A stretch of 64,000 nucleotides of DNA from Vibrio sp. NTOU-M3 (lineage in GTDB: Bacteria; Pseudomonadota; Gammaproteobacteria; Enterobacterales; Vibrionaceae), in contig NZ_CP162100.1 of the NCBI RefSeq assembly GCF_040869035.1, forward strand, positions 1,984,001 through 2,048,000, in the 5' to 3' direction. Below, piece after piece: positions 50,459 to 60,436 of the stretch (its first letter is position 1; each line of letters starts with the position of its first letter). The notes below the pieces were generated by a model, which was given only the letters and a program-made list of their open reading frames with translations, made no database searches and had not been told where the DNA came from. Both the position numbers and the translations under genes were made by a program.

Positions 50459-50827
50459 TTAGATTGAGAGGATCTTCGATACCGCCTCTAACATTTTATC
50501 GGGCTTAAACGGCTTCACCATCCACGCCTTCGCCCCTGCCTTTCGGCTTTCTTCCATTAAATATTCCTGCGTTTCTGTCGTGAGCATAATGATGGGAGTA
50601 AATTTATAACGTTCCATGTTCTTAACATGTTTGACGAACTCAATACCGTTCATGTTCGGCATGTTCACATCACTGATGATCAGATGGATTTTTCTACCGT
50701 CTAGCTTTTCTATTCCCTCTACACCATCTTTCGCTTCAATGATCTGATATCCGGCGCCTGTTAATGCAATATTCACGACCTGTCTGAGGGATTCCGAATC
50801 ATCGACAATCAAAATGCTTTTTCTCAT
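50459..50827 (-). CDS. cheY: CheY-like response regulator
   Basis: 122 residues, receiver only: acidic pocket VDD (9-10), phospho-acceptor D53 (IISDVNMPNMNG), Thr in MLTTETQ and Lys in VKPFKPDK. No output domain, so it acts by protein binding. Whether it binds the flagellar motor or serves another output is not visible. 12 bases before the STAS gene. Confidence 0.93.
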   Translation of the reverse strand: MRKSILIVDDSESLRQVVNIALTGAGYQIIEAKDGVEGIEKLDGRKIHLIISDVNMPNMNGIEFVKHVKNMERYKFTPIIMLTTETQEYLMEESRKAGAKAWMVKPFKPDKMLEAVSKILSI

Positions 50828-50835
50828 GTGTCCCC

Positions 50836-51438
50836 CTAATGAAAAAATGTCACGTTACCTTCGTCACTCGGATCGGTGTGCTCTTCGGTATTGGTTCGGC
50901 TTTTTATACACTCCAGCGCAGTAAGTAACTCCTCTTCATTCCAATGCCCACCCGAATGATCAAACTGAGTAATGGATTGCTGACACAATGCAATTGCTTC
51001 AATCACTCCAGCTTGTTTTTGCTGTAATCGGTCACTAAATTGCATCAAAACAGCCAACTCCTGATTGATCTGCTCAATCTGCGCTGTCAGTTTGACCACA
51101 TGGTGTTTATCGACATCTGGCCCTTGAAGCTCAGTACGAAGTTCATTCGACGACTGTTGTAAGGCAACGAGCAAATGTGTGATTTGGTGAAACCCGGACT
51201 CAGTGTAATTGGTCGCAGACTCTAGTTGACGGTGGAAAAAGGGAAGGATTTTGTGGTGAAGTGAGTCCAGAACCCCAAGTCGACGCTCTGAATGCTTGTG
51301 GTGTAAGCGAAGAAAAGCTGTCGGCAATAAAGCACTAAATATTCCAATATAAAAACTAAGAGCTAGCTCTTTGGTGAAAAAAAAATTCACTAGAGCGATG
51401 CCGAAAGCCATTAAGAGATAGTAAGTAACTGCTCGCAC
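50836..51438 (-). CDS. membrane coiled-coil protein, first gene of the che operon
   Basis: 200 residues: two N-terminal membrane helices (about 4-20 and 25-42), then a long helical, coiled-coil-like region (about 45-150) and an acidic tail. Conserved-looking WNEEELLTALE near the end. It has no HAMP or receptor signalling tip and I do not recognise a family. It leads the operon with cheY 9 bases downstream, so it may be a localisation or scaffold factor for the array. Confidence 0.65.
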   Translation of the reverse strand: MRAVTYYLLMAFGIALVNFFFTKELALSFYIGIFSALLPTAFLRLHHKHSERRLGVLDSLHHKILPFFHRQLESATNYTESGFHQITHLLVALQQSSNELRTELQGPDVDKHHVVKLTAQIEQINQELAVLMQFSDRLQQKQAGVIEAIALCQQSITQFDHSGGHWNEEELLTALECIKSRTNTEEHTDPSDEGNVTFFH

Positions 51439-51545
51439 CAGACCAATCCAATTAATTACAACATAGTAATTAGACTAGTCCAAAATAATGAGAACAAATA
51501 ACTTTCAGCGAAGTTTACTGTTTACTCACGGTGCTCTTCGTCTCT

Positions 51546-51585
51546 TTTATTAAATAAAAAAATAGCCGCCAATCAATGGCGGCTA
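51546..51585 (-). terminator. htpX terminator
   Basis: Stem TAGCCGCCA / TGGCGGCTA (51563-51571, 51577-51585). Read on the minus strand it is followed by TTTTTTTATTTAAT, right after the htpX stop. Confidence 0.82.
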
Positions 51586-51613
51586 CTCACACATACTGAT
51601 TAATTTACCATGA

Positions 51614-52480
51614 TTACGAATTACGTAATGCTTCGATTCGCTTATCAAGTGGTGGGTGAGTCATCATTAACTCAGACAGTGAAGCTTTACCGTTAATACC
51701 AAACGCCATCATCGAACCTTCAAGTTGAGATTCATGACTCATCTTCAATCGCTCTAGCGCCGCGATCATCTTATGTTTACCAACAAGTTGCGCCGCGCCT
51801 GCATCCGCATGAAACTCACGATGGCGACTGTACCATTTGGTAATAAAGCTTGCCAAAATGCCGAAAACAAGTTCCAGAACCATTGATACACCAAAGTAAA
51901 CCAGCATATTGCTGCCACCTTCGCCGTCGTCAGAATCTCGCGAAGCCACAATATTAGCAATAAAGCGAGATAGGAAGATCACAAAGGTATTCACAACGCC
52001 TTGCATCAGGGTCATCGTTACCATATCACCATTAGAGATATGGCTAACTTCATGCGCTAATACGGCTTCAGCCTCATCTCGAGTCATATTATGTAAAAGG
52101 CCCGTCGACACCGCGACGAGTGAGTCATCACGCTTTGCGCCAGTTGCAAATGCATTTATATCCGCGGAATCATAGATTGCAACCGTCGGCATACCAATGC
52201 CCGCTTTTTGTGATTGCTCACGCACCGTTTCCAATAACCAGTGCTCTGTCTCATTGCGTGGGCTTTCAATCACCATACCGCCAACGGAGCGAAGCGCCAT
52301 GCTCTTCGACATCATCAACGAAATAATTGCTCCACCAAAACCAAACACTGCAGCAAACACTAACAAGCCAGACAAACTACCCGGCTGCATACCCGTTACG
52401 GCATAAACGATATTTAAAACAACGCTCAGAACCAACATAACCGCAAGGTTCGTTGCGATAAATAACATTACTCGCTTCAT
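51614..52480 (-). CDS. htpX: membrane zinc protease HtpX
   Basis: 288-residue inner-membrane M48 metalloprotease that clears damaged membrane proteins. Two membrane helices at the N terminus (about 5-55), HEVSH zinc motif near residue 140, two further membrane segments and the downstream [13 protein letters not shown] with the third ligand. Length matches E. coli HtpX. Confidence 0.96.
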   Translation of the reverse strand: MKRVMLFIATNLAVMLVLSVVLNIVYAVTGMQPGSLSGLLVFAAVFGFGGAIISLMMSKSMALRSVGGMVIESPRNETEHWLLETVREQSQKAGIGMPTVAIYDSADINAFATGAKRDDSLVAVSTGLLHNMTRDEAEAVLAHEVSHISNGDMVTMTLMQGVVNTFVIFLSRFIANIVASRDSDDGEGGSNMLVYFGVSMVLELVFGILASFITKWYSRHREFHADAGAAQLVGKHKMIAALERLKMSHESQLEGSMMAFGINGKASLSELMMTHPPLDKRIEALRNS

Positions 52481-52763
52481 TTAACTTTCTCCGAAACAGC
52501 AAGCTTCTTTTATAAGCTGTTGAGCTAATAGATACCTAGTAGCAACAGCGATTTGTTATACATAGATATAGTCTAATCCTTTTGAAAACAAGGTTAAGAA
52601 TGAAATTGAAACATTTGATGTCTGTATCAGAATGCGATACTAAAACTGGTTCAGTTCTACAAAGTGAGAAAGCGGCTTAGACTTTGGTCGTATTGTAGCC
52701 TGTTTAAAACCTGCTAAATTCATTATCAGAACATAATCCACCATGTAGAGAAAGGAAATCACC

Positions 52764-52931
52764 ATGGTTGAAACTAACAACTATCAAATGGCTATTGATT
52801 TACTGTGCTGTCACCTTGGGATAACAGAAGAGGAAGCAAAAAAGCAACTCGGCTTATCGTCTGACTCCCCGGTTCAACAACAGATTTCAGATTTTCAGCA
52901 GGCTTATGCGGGTATGGCTGCTGAAAAATAA
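52764..52931 (+). CDS. small 55-residue protein, unknown
   Basis: ATG 52764 to TAA 52931, with AAAGGAA eight bases upstream and a strong terminator 15 bases after the stop, which together support a real gene. Sequence starts MVETNNYQMAIDLLCC and has EEEAKKQLG and QQQISDFQQAYAG; soluble, acidic-helical. I do not recognise the family. It is monocistronic between htpX and bioD, divergent from htpX. Confidence 0.7.
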   Translation: MVETNNYQMAIDLLCCHLGITEEEAKKQLGLSSDSPVQQQISDFQQAYAGMAAEK

Positions 52932-52945
52932 ACAGGTCATCAATT

Positions 52946-52973
52946 AAAAAGGCTGCCATATGGCAGCCTTTTT
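52946..52973. terminator. bidirectional terminator
   Basis: Perfect palindrome AAAAAGGCTGCCA / TGGCAGCCTTTTT around TA, serving the small gene on plus and bioD on minus. Confidence 0.88.
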
Positions 52974-52981
52974 GTTATTGG

Positions 52982-53662
52982 TTACAGAGCAAGTGGCTCT
53001 AGGTCGATATACTTAGAAAGTTCTTTCCGCTTTACGCTCGGCACATATGGGATTTCACCAATTTTAGGTGCATCAATCTTTTGTTCTAACATCTCAATAA
53101 TGTCAGCGTAATGCTCTGTTCCTGGGTTAACACGATTCGCCACCCATCCTACCAGATTCAAACCATCCGCTTTGATCGCATCAACCGTTAACATTGCGTG
53201 GCTCAAACAACCTAATTTGATACCAACCACTAAAACAACCGGCAACTGTTCTTGTTTAACCCAAGTAGACAAGCAATCTTGATCAGAGACTGGAACACGC
53301 CACCCACCAGCACCTTCTACAAGTACAACTTGAGCATTTTCTTTATGTTGCTGCAATTTGCGGCTTAAGACATCGTAACAAATTTCGGTGTTTTCATGCT
53401 TTGCGGCAATATGGGGAGAGGCAGGGAGCTCCAAAGCATATGGATTGATGTCATCGTAATCACATTCGATCGTTGCCGCTTTTTGTAAATGAAGGGCATC
53501 GGAATTTCGAAAGCCAGATTCAGTTTTTTCACTTCCAGCAGCCACTGGCTTATAGCCAATTGTTTTCAGCCCTTTTGCTGCCATCGCGTGAAGGATCGCT
53601 TTTGAAGCGACCGTTTTTCCAACATCGGTATCCGTACCTGCAATGAAAAATGCATCAATCAT
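52982..53662 (-). CDS. bioD: dethiobiotin synthetase
   Basis: Closes the ureido ring of dethiobiotin from DAPA, CO2 and ATP. 226 residues from ATG 53662, which overlaps the bioC stop as ATGA; the frame extends seven codons upstream into bioC. P-loop [10 protein letters not shown] at the N terminus and [10 protein letters not shown] in the middle are the family hallmarks. Confidence 0.95.
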   Translation of the reverse strand: MIDAFFIAGTDTDVGKTVASKAILHAMAAKGLKTIGYKPVAAGSEKTESGFRNSDALHLQKAATIECDYDDINPYALELPASPHIAAKHENTEICYDVLSRKLQQHKENAQVVLVEGAGGWRVPVSDQDCLSTWVKQEQLPVVLVVGIKLGCLSHAMLTVDAIKADGLNLVGWVANRVNPGTEHYADIIEMLEQKIDAPKIGEIPYVPSVKRKELSKYIDLEPLAL

Positions 53663-54465
53663 AGATGTATAACCCCTAAACAAACCTGATAAGTTGCGGG
53701 TAGAAGACCCTGATGGTTTTTAAACACCTGATATTCTTCTTCAACTTGAATGAGTGCTCGTCGGCTTGTTAAACCATGAGAGCGTCCACTTACGTGATTC
53801 GCACCAATGCCTTTGAGATCACGCATAAGAGAAAATGAAGACTCATACCAAACGGTGATTTCCGGCAAGTCTAGATGATGGTTATGGCAATCAGCTTGCG
53901 CTAACGCAATTTTTACCTGATTGATCGAGATAAAATCATTCACGTGTTGATATGAGTCAATTTTACCCCACGCCTTTTTTAGCTCATGCAGCGAGCCATC
54001 TAGTAAGGTGGTGAAGAAAGCCTCACCTCCAGAACGTAGAATACGCTTCATTTCCTTTAATGGTACCGATAGGTCCTCACACCACTGTAATGCAAGGCTT
54101 GAGAAGACATAATCTACGCTGTTGCTTGGCAACGGGATAGATTCTGCATCGCCAACGTGATAGTGGATGCCATGATCGCCACAACGTTGCCGGCTCTGCT
54201 GCAACATTTCTTGAGACAAATCCATACAAATCACTTCAGCCCCACGCAACTTAAGTTGCTGTGAAAAGTAACCTGTACCGCAACCTAAATCGAGAACTCG
54301 TTTACCCAATAGATCCTTTGGCATTTTATCGAGTAACTTATGCCCTACCTCTCTCTGAAAAGCCGCGTGCTGATCATAGGTTATCGAAGCCTTACCAAAC
54401 GCCTCTGCAATCGCGCGCTTTTGATCGCCTGCATTAGTTAAATCAAAACATGCAAATTCTGTCAT
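53659..54465 (-). CDS. bioC: malonyl-ACP O-methyltransferase
   Basis: Methylates malonyl-ACP to start pimelate synthesis for biotin. 268 residues, SAM-binding GCGTGYFS (in LDLGCGTG) and [13 protein letters not shown]. Overlaps bioF by 4 bases and bioD by 4 bases, so the three are translationally coupled. Confidence 0.93.
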   Translation of the reverse strand: MTEFACFDLTNAGDQKRAIAEAFGKASITYDQHAAFQREVGHKLLDKMPKDLLGKRVLDLGCGTGYFSQQLKLRGAEVICMDLSQEMLQQSRQRCGDHGIHYHVGDAESIPLPSNSVDYVFSSLALQWCEDLSVPLKEMKRILRSGGEAFFTTLLDGSLHELKKAWGKIDSYQHVNDFISINQVKIALAQADCHNHHLDLPEITVWYESSFSLMRDLKGIGANHVSGRSHGLTSRRALIQVEEEYQVFKNHQGLLPATYQVCLGVIHL

Positions 54466-55616
54466 CCGGACACCTCAAATACCTCTGTGAGAGCCTGAAC
54501 AAGAGAAGCAACTTGTTCGTTACTGTGATTAGCCGTTAATGTAATGCGCAACCGTGCAGAGCCTGTAGCAACGGTAGGAGGCCGAATGGCGGTTAACCAG
54601 TGACCCGCTTTTTTCATATTTTCAGCGATATTTAATGTCTTCTCTGACTGGCCAATCAAAAAAGGATTGATTGGTGTGATTGTGTCGACAAAGCCGTCCA
54701 GACTAGAAGCTGAAGCTCTGTATACGTCTTTCAACTCAGCAAGTTTTTCTCGTCGCCATTCTTGCTGCCTGATCATACCGATAGCATGGGTTAGCGCATA
54801 AGCTTGTGACGGAGGCATCGCGGTAGAATAAACATAGTGACGAGCAAATTGAGAGATGTATTCCCCTACGGGTTTACTCGTCAATATTGCAGCTCCCGAT
54901 AATCCAAACGCTTTGCCAAAAGTCACCACCAAAATATCTGGTTTGATATTGCAGTGGCTCGAAGTGCCACGCCCTTCTTCTCCAAGCACTCCAATGCCAT
55001 GCGCATCATCGACAACCAACCACGCATTGTTGTTTTGGGTGATCCTTTGGATCTCTTGTAAGGGAGAGAGATCGCCATCCATGCTAAACACACCTTCGGT
55101 GACAACTAACTGATTGATTTCAGGTGTAAGAAGCTGAGATAGATGCTCACCATCATTATGGCGAAAACGCTTCATTTTGGCAGGAGACAACAGGCCCGCT
55201 TCCATCAAAGAGGCATGGTTAAGCTTGTCCTGTATCAGCACATCCTCTTTCTCTAGCAGGGAAAAAAGCAGTGCTTGATTGGCTGAAAACCCCGAACTAA
55301 AAAGCGTACTATGTTCAAAGCCAAGCCAGTCACACAGTGCTGCATTCAGATTAGCGTGAGCACGTGAGTACCCAGTAACCATAGGGGAAGCTGCACTACC
55401 ACAGCCATATTTGGAAATGCCTTCTTGCCAAGCCTTCGCCAATTCACTGTCAGTTGCTAACCCCAAATAATCGTTACTAGAGAAATTAGTGTAACGCTGC
55501 CCTGATAAAGTCAGAGCAACACCATTTCCCTCTTCAAGTAACCACTCTTTCCTAGTTAACCCTTCGTCACGTCGCTTAGTTAACGCTTGCGCTATTCGAT
55601 GTTCAAACGCTGGCAT
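54462..55616 (-). CDS. bioF: 8-amino-7-oxononanoate synthase
   Basis: PLP enzyme that condenses pimeloyl-thioester with alanine. 384 residues from ATG 55616, exactly the E. coli length; the upstream frame into bioB is ignored. PLP lysine in [12 protein letters not shown], cofactor-binding [15 protein letters not shown]. Start overlaps the end of bioB by 14 bases. Confidence 0.95.
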   Translation of the reverse strand: MPAFEHRIAQALTKRRDEGLTRKEWLLEEGNGVALTLSGQRYTNFSSNDYLGLATDSELAKAWQEGISKYGCGSAASPMVTGYSRAHANLNAALCDWLGFEHSTLFSSGFSANQALLFSLLEKEDVLIQDKLNHASLMEAGLLSPAKMKRFRHNDGEHLSQLLTPEINQLVVTEGVFSMDGDLSPLQEIQRITQNNNAWLVVDDAHGIGVLGEEGRGTSSHCNIKPDILVVTFGKAFGLSGAAILTSKPVGEYISQFARHYVYSTAMPPSQAYALTHAIGMIRQQEWRREKLAELKDVYRASASSLDGFVDTITPINPFLIGQSEKTLNIAENMKKAGHWLTAIRPPTVATGSARLRITLTANHSNEQVASLVQALTEVFEVSG

Positions 55617-56655
55617 CGTAAAACAAATCGCCTTTACTTGGTCTAGCCGCAACACGCTCTACAACACGATCCAGCAATTCATTTTCTTCAACTTCATCAG
55701 GTTTTTGAGAGATTTCCTGACTATTTATACCAAGCTTGGCAAAAAGCAGCATATCTTTATCTTCAGATGGATTCGGTGTCGTTAACAATTTACATCCATA
55801 GAAAACAGAGTTTGCGCCAGCCATGAAGCACAGTGCTTGCATCTGCTCATTCATATTTTCACGGCCAGCCGATAAACGAACGGCTGATTGAGGCATCATA
55901 ATACGAGCAATGGCAATTAAACGGATAAAATCAAAAGGCTCTACGTCATCAACTTCTTCTAATGGTGTCCCTTTCACTTTCACCAACATATTAATCGGTA
56001 CACTTTCAGGGTGAGTTGGTAAATTGGCAAGCTCCATCAGCAGACCTGCTCGATCATTTGCACTCTCACCCATACCAATGATGCCACCAGAACAGATTTT
56101 CATCCCCGCATCGCGAACGTGCGATAAGGTATCTAAACGATCCTGATAAGTTCTGGTGGTGATAATATTTCCGTAAAACTCTGGTGAGGTATCAAGGTTA
56201 TGGTTGTAATAATCTAGACCGGCGTCAGCGAGCTTTGTTGCTTGATCGGGTGTTAACATACCAAGGGTCATGCACGTTTCTAAACCCATGCCCTTCACCC
56301 CTTTGATCATTTCCGTTAAATGAGGCATATCGCGCTCTTTTGGATTCTTCCATGCAGCCCCCATACAAAAACGCGTTGAACCTGCATTTTTAGCTTTTTG
56401 CGCAGCATCAAGAACACGCTCGACTTCCATCAAACGTTCTTTTTCTATATCGGTAGTATAACGAGCACTTTGTGGACAGTACTTACAATCTTCTGGACAC
56501 GCACCAGTCTTAATAGATAACAGCGTGCTGACTTGAACATGGTTAGTTTGCTGATATTGACGATGGATGGTTTGAGCCTCAAAAAGTAAATCCATAAAAG
56601 GCTTTTCCATCAAAGAGCGGACTTCCTCTAGTGTCCAGTTATGACGTACTTTCAC
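55603..56655 (-). CDS. bioB: biotin synthase
   Basis: Radical SAM enzyme inserting sulfur into dethiobiotin. 350 residues with CPEDCKYC cluster motif near residue 55 and the [16 protein letters not shown] and [11 protein letters not shown] family motifs. First gene of bioBFCD, divergent from bioA. Confidence 0.97.
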   Translation of the reverse strand: MKVRHNWTLEEVRSLMEKPFMDLLFEAQTIHRQYQQTNHVQVSTLLSIKTGACPEDCKYCPQSARYTTDIEKERLMEVERVLDAAQKAKNAGSTRFCMGAAWKNPKERDMPHLTEMIKGVKGMGLETCMTLGMLTPDQATKLADAGLDYYNHNLDTSPEFYGNIITTRTYQDRLDTLSHVRDAGMKICSGGIIGMGESANDRAGLLMELANLPTHPESVPINMLVKVKGTPLEEVDDVEPFDFIRLIAIARIMMPQSAVRLSAGRENMNEQMQALCFMAGANSVFYGCKLLTTPNPSEDKDMLLFAKLGINSQEISQKPDEVEENELLDRVVERVAARPSKGDLFYDASV

Positions 56656-56715
56656 TTGCTTTCCTTTGTTATTAATTAGTTTAGTTGCTTGGCTAGTCTA
56701 TCGTCTCCAGTTAAA

Positions 56716-56748
56716 CTGTCAACACAACAAAAAAACAATAGTTTACAA
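56716..56748. promoter_or_regulatory. putative BirA operator between bioB and bioA
   Basis: CTGTCAAC (56716-56723) and GTTTACAA (56741-56748) form an inverted pair with 17 bases between, matching the spacing of the BirA operator TTGTAAACC-N14/15-GGTTTACAA. The right arm matches 8/8 and the left 6/8. Position between divergent bioB and bioA is the classic one. Confidence 0.75.
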
Positions 56749-56774
56749 GTGATTACTTTTTAATCTGGTGATTT

Positions 56775-58052
56775 ATGGATTTACAATTCGATCAAAAGCA
56801 TATCTGGCATCCTTACACATCCACCATTAACCCTCTCCCTTGTTACCCCATTGTTGCGGCGAATGGTGTCTACCTTGAGCTGGAAAGTGGTGGAAAACTT
56901 ATCGATGGAATGTCATCTTGGTGGTCTGCAATCCATGGCTACAACCATCCACAGTTAAACCAAGCCGCCCATAACCAAATAGACAAGATGTCGCATGTGA
57001 TGTTTGGCGGTATTACACATGAACCTGCAATAACACTGTGTAAAAGCCTGCTCTCGCTCGCTCCTAATAATCTAGAACACGTGTTTCTTGCCGATTCTGG
57101 CTCTGTCGCGGTCGAAGTGAGCTTAAAAATGGCCCTGCAATATTGGCACTCTCGCAGAGAAGCTCGTTCTAAGTTTTTAACCCTCCGAGATGGATACCAT
57201 GGCGACACTTTTGCAGCGATGTCCGTGACAGATCCTGATAACTCAATGCACTCACTCTATAAAGGCTTCTTACCGGAACATATTTTTGCTCGTTCGCCAA
57301 AGACTGGCTTCTGGGATGAGTGGGATGCTGCTGATTTAGATGACTTCAAATCTAAAGTCGAAGCACACCATCACGAGATTGCGGCGGTAATATTGGAGCC
57401 TATCGTTCAAGGCGCAGGAGGAATGCGTATTTATCACCCAGAGTTTCTTAAGGGTGTAAGAAAACTTTGTGATGAATATGGGCTACTTTTGATTCTGGAC
57501 GAAATTGCAACTGGTTTTGGCCGCACTGGAAAAATGTTTGCTTGTGAGCATGCGGATATTCAACCTGATATCTTATGCGTGGGGAAAGCCTTAACTGGCG
57601 GCTACATGACCTTATCTGCCACTCTTACCAATAAGCACATCGCAGACACAGTTTGTGGAGGAGAAGCAGGCTGCTTTATGCATGGCCCTACCTTTATGGG
57701 TAACCCATTAGCATGTGCGGTTGCCAGTGCCAGCATGGCACTTCTTCAAGAAGGAAATTGGAAAAAACAAACTGAGTCGATTGAAACCACCTTTGCTCAG
57801 GCACTTCCTCTTCTTCGCAAACACGCTTTAGTAAAGGACGTCAGGTGGTTAGGCGCAATCGGTGTTGTTGAAACCCATCAACCGGTAAACATGGAGACAA
57901 TCCAAGCATTGTTTGTTGAACAAGGTGTTTGGATAAGACCTTTCGGCCGACTGATTTATATGATGCCACCCTTTATTAGTTCACAAGAACAAGTCCTCAA
58001 ACTAGTAAAGGCAATAGAGCATGCTTTAGAAACATCAGACTGCTTTAGATAA
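56775..58052 (+). CDS. bioA: adenosylmethionine-8-amino-7-oxononanoate aminotransferase
   Basis: PLP enzyme that makes DAPA from KAPA with SAM as amino donor. 425 residues: N-terminal HIWHPYTS and SSWWSAIHGY, DEIATGFGRTG with the PLP Asp, and the lysine in CVGKALTGGYM. Alone on the plus strand, divergent from bioBFCD. Confidence 0.97.
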   Translation: MDLQFDQKHIWHPYTSTINPLPCYPIVAANGVYLELESGGKLIDGMSSWWSAIHGYNHPQLNQAAHNQIDKMSHVMFGGITHEPAITLCKSLLSLAPNNLEHVFLADSGSVAVEVSLKMALQYWHSRREARSKFLTLRDGYHGDTFAAMSVTDPDNSMHSLYKGFLPEHIFARSPKTGFWDEWDAADLDDFKSKVEAHHHEIAAVILEPIVQGAGGMRIYHPEFLKGVRKLCDEYGLLLILDEIATGFGRTGKMFACEHADIQPDILCVGKALTGGYMTLSATLTNKHIADTVCGGEAGCFMHGPTFMGNPLACAVASASMALLQEGNWKKQTESIETTFAQALPLLRKHALVKDVRWLGAIGVVETHQPVNMETIQALFVEQGVWIRPFGRLIYMMPPFISSQEQVLKLVKAIEHALETSDCFR

Positions 58053-58055
58053 CGA

Positions 58056-58083
58056 AAAAGGGTTGGCTATAGCCAACCCTTTT
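58056..58083. terminator. bidirectional terminator between bioA and the DUF2057 gene
   Basis: Perfect palindrome AAAAGGGTTGGCTA / TAGCCAACCCTTTT with T runs on both strands. Confidence 0.88.
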
Positions 58084-58087
58084 ACAA

Positions 58088-58729
58088 TTATTCTTGGTCA
58101 ATGATCCAGCGACGAAATTCTTTACGCTCTTCTGGTGTCGCTTGCAAGTACCATGCTTTCATTTGAGTCAAATTAGTAGTGACAAATGTATTTTTAGCTT
58201 TTGATCTTGCAGGTTTTTGGGCTGTTTTTGTCAATGTGACAGCTGTCATGTTTGCAGTTTCAGGTGTTTTAATACTATTAGATTGATTATACTCCACCAC
58301 TAAATCATCTAAGGCTAGGAAACCAAGCAAGCCTTTTTTTTGAGGAAGCTTATCTATTTCATAGTCAATTATTTCATTATCTTTTAGTATGATCCAGTTT
58401 GGTGTCGCCGACTTAAAAGCACGCTCTGCTTCTTGCTGGCTACGGGCAATAGGGTGCTTAACTTTTATTTCCTGCCCTGAAGCCTTAAAAGACAAAACAT
58501 ATGGTTCTGAAGTAAATACTTGAGCAGAATTACCTCTTCCTAATTTCTTATCCATTTTGACAATAAGTTGAATCTCACCATCTGGAATTTCTTGACTCTT
58601 AATTTTTGACTCACTTTTTTGGCCATTAATGTACAAAACCGATACACCTTTTTCAGGTATCAATGTAGCTGCACTTAACGAAAAAGAAACCAAGAAAAAC
58701 AACGAGATAAAACTACTAGATAGTTTCAT
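58088..58729 (-). CDS. DUF2057 (YccT family) exported protein
   Basis: 213 residues from ATG 58729, with AGGAG before it; an earlier in-frame codon at 58777 lacks one. N-terminal signal peptide MKLSSSFISLFFLVSFSLSA, then VSVLYINGQK and GEIQLIVKMDKKLGRGNSAQVF, fitting DUF2057. The protein should be periplasmic or envelope-linked. The function is not established. Confidence 0.82.
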   Translation of the reverse strand: MKLSSSFISLFFLVSFSLSAATLIPEKGVSVLYINGQKSESKIKSQEIPDGEIQLIVKMDKKLGRGNSAQVFTSEPYVLSFKASGQEIKVKHPIARSQQEAERAFKSATPNWIILKDNEIIDYEIDKLPQKKGLLGFLALDDLVVEYNQSNSIKTPETANMTAVTLTKTAQKPARSKAKNTFVTTNLTQMKAWYLQATPEERKEFRRWIIDQE

Positions 58730-58807
58730 TAAAAGCTCCTGCAGAGTGAATTTTCTAGTGAAAACACACCATAACATAAATCAATAAATCTATAAGGTTA
58801 AAGCTAA

Positions 58808-58834
58808 AGAAAAAGCCACCTTAAAGGTGGCTTT
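58808..58834 (-). terminator. porin terminator
   Basis: Stem AAAGCCACCTT / AAGGTGGCTTT (58812-58822, 58824-58834). On the minus strand it is followed by TTCTTTAGC, downstream of the porin. Confidence 0.75.
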
Positions 58835-58862
58835 AAAAAATATAATATATTAGCTAATAAAC

Positions 58863-59921
58863 TTAGAAAGAAGCTTTAACACCAATAGCAACGCCTGTTT
58901 CAGAGTTATCCTTATCATTACCACCAACTTCTACGTAGGCAGTAGTGTTTGGAGCAAATCCATAACCAGCATTTACAAACCAGTTATCAACATCACTCGC
59001 ACTGTCTTCATGTTCAGACATACTGTAACCAGCAGCTAATGTAACTGACTCGATTGTGTAGTCTGCCGCTAAAGCTAATGTATTGTAGTCTGCCTCTGCA
59101 GCACCTTCTGCATCTACAGAAACTGCGTAATAACCTAATTCAAAGTTTGTATTTTCAATACCACTAAAGCGTGCTTCAAGAGCCCAGATAGATTCATCAA
59201 CTTGTGGTTTGCCAGCTACACTTACAATACCCCACTCACCAACGTTACCTGCACCTACAACAACATCACCATCTTCAATGATTTTACCTTCAGTTGTTGC
59301 AGCTTGAGCTGATAAATCTGCTGCAGCGAAGTAAGCTGTGAAATCAAAATCAGCTACACGTAAACCAGCTTTTACATCAAAGTAGCTACCATCTGAGCCT
59401 AGACGATCTGTTCCTTTTTGATCTTGTGCTAGAGCTAAAGTACCATAGAACATACCTTTGTCGATGTCGTAACGAACCATTTCATCGCCACAGAAGTCTG
59501 TATTATTTTCGAAGAAACCATTCACACCAAATTGGTAATCAGAACCGACACCAGCATCATCTAGAGCGCCACAAGTACGACCAAACTTGATTGAGCCTAG
59601 AGAATCAGAATAGAATGCAACGTATGCATCACCAACGCGTGCAAGAGAATCTTTACCATCAGTTACATCACCAGAAGCACCGTCAAACTCCCAGTAACCA
59701 CCAAACTGCAGGTCATCAGTTACTTGATAACGTACATCAAAACCAAAATCTGCATCCTGAATTTCTTGTGTAAATTCAGAACCATCGTCTGTACCTTTTA
59801 CATATACAACCTCGATATCACCTTTCATTTCAACGGTAACGCCATCATTGTTGTATAATTCGATACCTGCTTGCGCAGAACCCGCTGCTAGTACAGCTAA
59901 AGCTACTAGAGTCTTTTTCAT
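58863..59921 (-). CDS. OmpU-like general porin
   Basis: 352-residue outer-membrane beta-barrel. Signal peptide MKKTLVALAVLAAGSAQA, alternating strands throughout, FGRTCGALDD after the first strands, and a C-terminal Phe in GVAIGVKASF as needed by the Bam machine. The two Cys in mature chain (FGRTCG and NTDFCGD) are about 35 residues apart in the likely L3 region, and could form a disulfide. Codon use looks strongly biased, suggesting high expression. Its long leader has hairpins. Vibrio relatives are controlled by ToxR, which cannot be checked here. I give no symbol because ompU and its paralogues cannot be told apart by eye. Confidence 0.85.
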   Translation of the reverse strand: MKKTLVALAVLAAGSAQAGIELYNNDGVTVEMKGDIEVVYVKGTDDGSEFTQEIQDADFGFDVRYQVTDDLQFGGYWEFDGASGDVTDGKDSLARVGDAYVAFYSDSLGSIKFGRTCGALDDAGVGSDYQFGVNGFFENNTDFCGDEMVRYDIDKGMFYGTLALAQDQKGTDRLGSDGSYFDVKAGLRVADFDFTAYFAAADLSAQAATTEGKIIEDGDVVVGAGNVGEWGIVSVAGKPQVDESIWALEARFSGIENTNFELGYYAVSVDAEGAAEADYNTLALAADYTIESVTLAAGYSMSEHEDSASDVDNWFVNAGYGFAPNTTAYVEVGGNDKDNSETGVAIGVKASF

Positions 59922-60436
59922 AATAATCCACTGCCTTTTCTTAAATTGGGAAATCCTTGCCCGATTCCCTTTTAGTATTTTCGGTGATGACTCTTGCTCT
60001 TTAATGGCTTGATGTCATCGCCGCTAAATTCGGAATTAAGATTGCAAAAGATTATTCGGTCTGTCAAATATTCTAAAAAACAAAACTAAAAAAACATAAA
60101 GCAATTACAAATCAACAAGTTACATTGTCAAATCAATTTTATTCGACTAACTTCTAAGCACACAACCGTCAATATTCATAAATAAAACAAAATATCATTT
60201 CAGAATAAAAAACCACACCATAGCTTGTATTACACTTTAGCCAGCATAATAAACTAGTCGGATATTTTATTTAGAGAGTTATATTTTTTACATTTAGAAT
60301 TAATTGTAAGTTTATGATGGTTCAGTTTTTTTTTGTGAACGAGATCTAGATTTATCGTAAAAGGATTCCATTTCGTGAACTAAGTACTGTTTAGAGATCT
60401 GTGCTAGTATCAGCCCCCTTATGAAAAGGGCGCTGT
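59922..60436. promoter_or_regulatory. long regulatory gap between porin and dinG
   Basis: 515 bases between divergent genes. On the minus strand a TTGACA (60062-60067) lies about 140 bases from the porin start; no good -10 is seen. In the inferred leader a 9-bp stem GGTGATGAC / GTCATCGCC (59983-59991, 60014-60022; one G-U) and a GGGAAATCC...GATTCCC hairpin (59948-59969) suggest post-transcriptional control. The rest (60070-60420) is AT-rich with no open frame. No LexA site is found near dinG. Confidence 0.5.

Noticed and set aside
60330..60360. CRP-like site before dinG
   Set aside because: TGTGA is present but the second half (TCTAGA) departs too far from TCACA.
60381..60400. Possible LexA box before dinG
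   Set aside because: CTGT is present at 60387 but is followed eight bases later by CTGT instead of ACAG, so the palindrome is missing.
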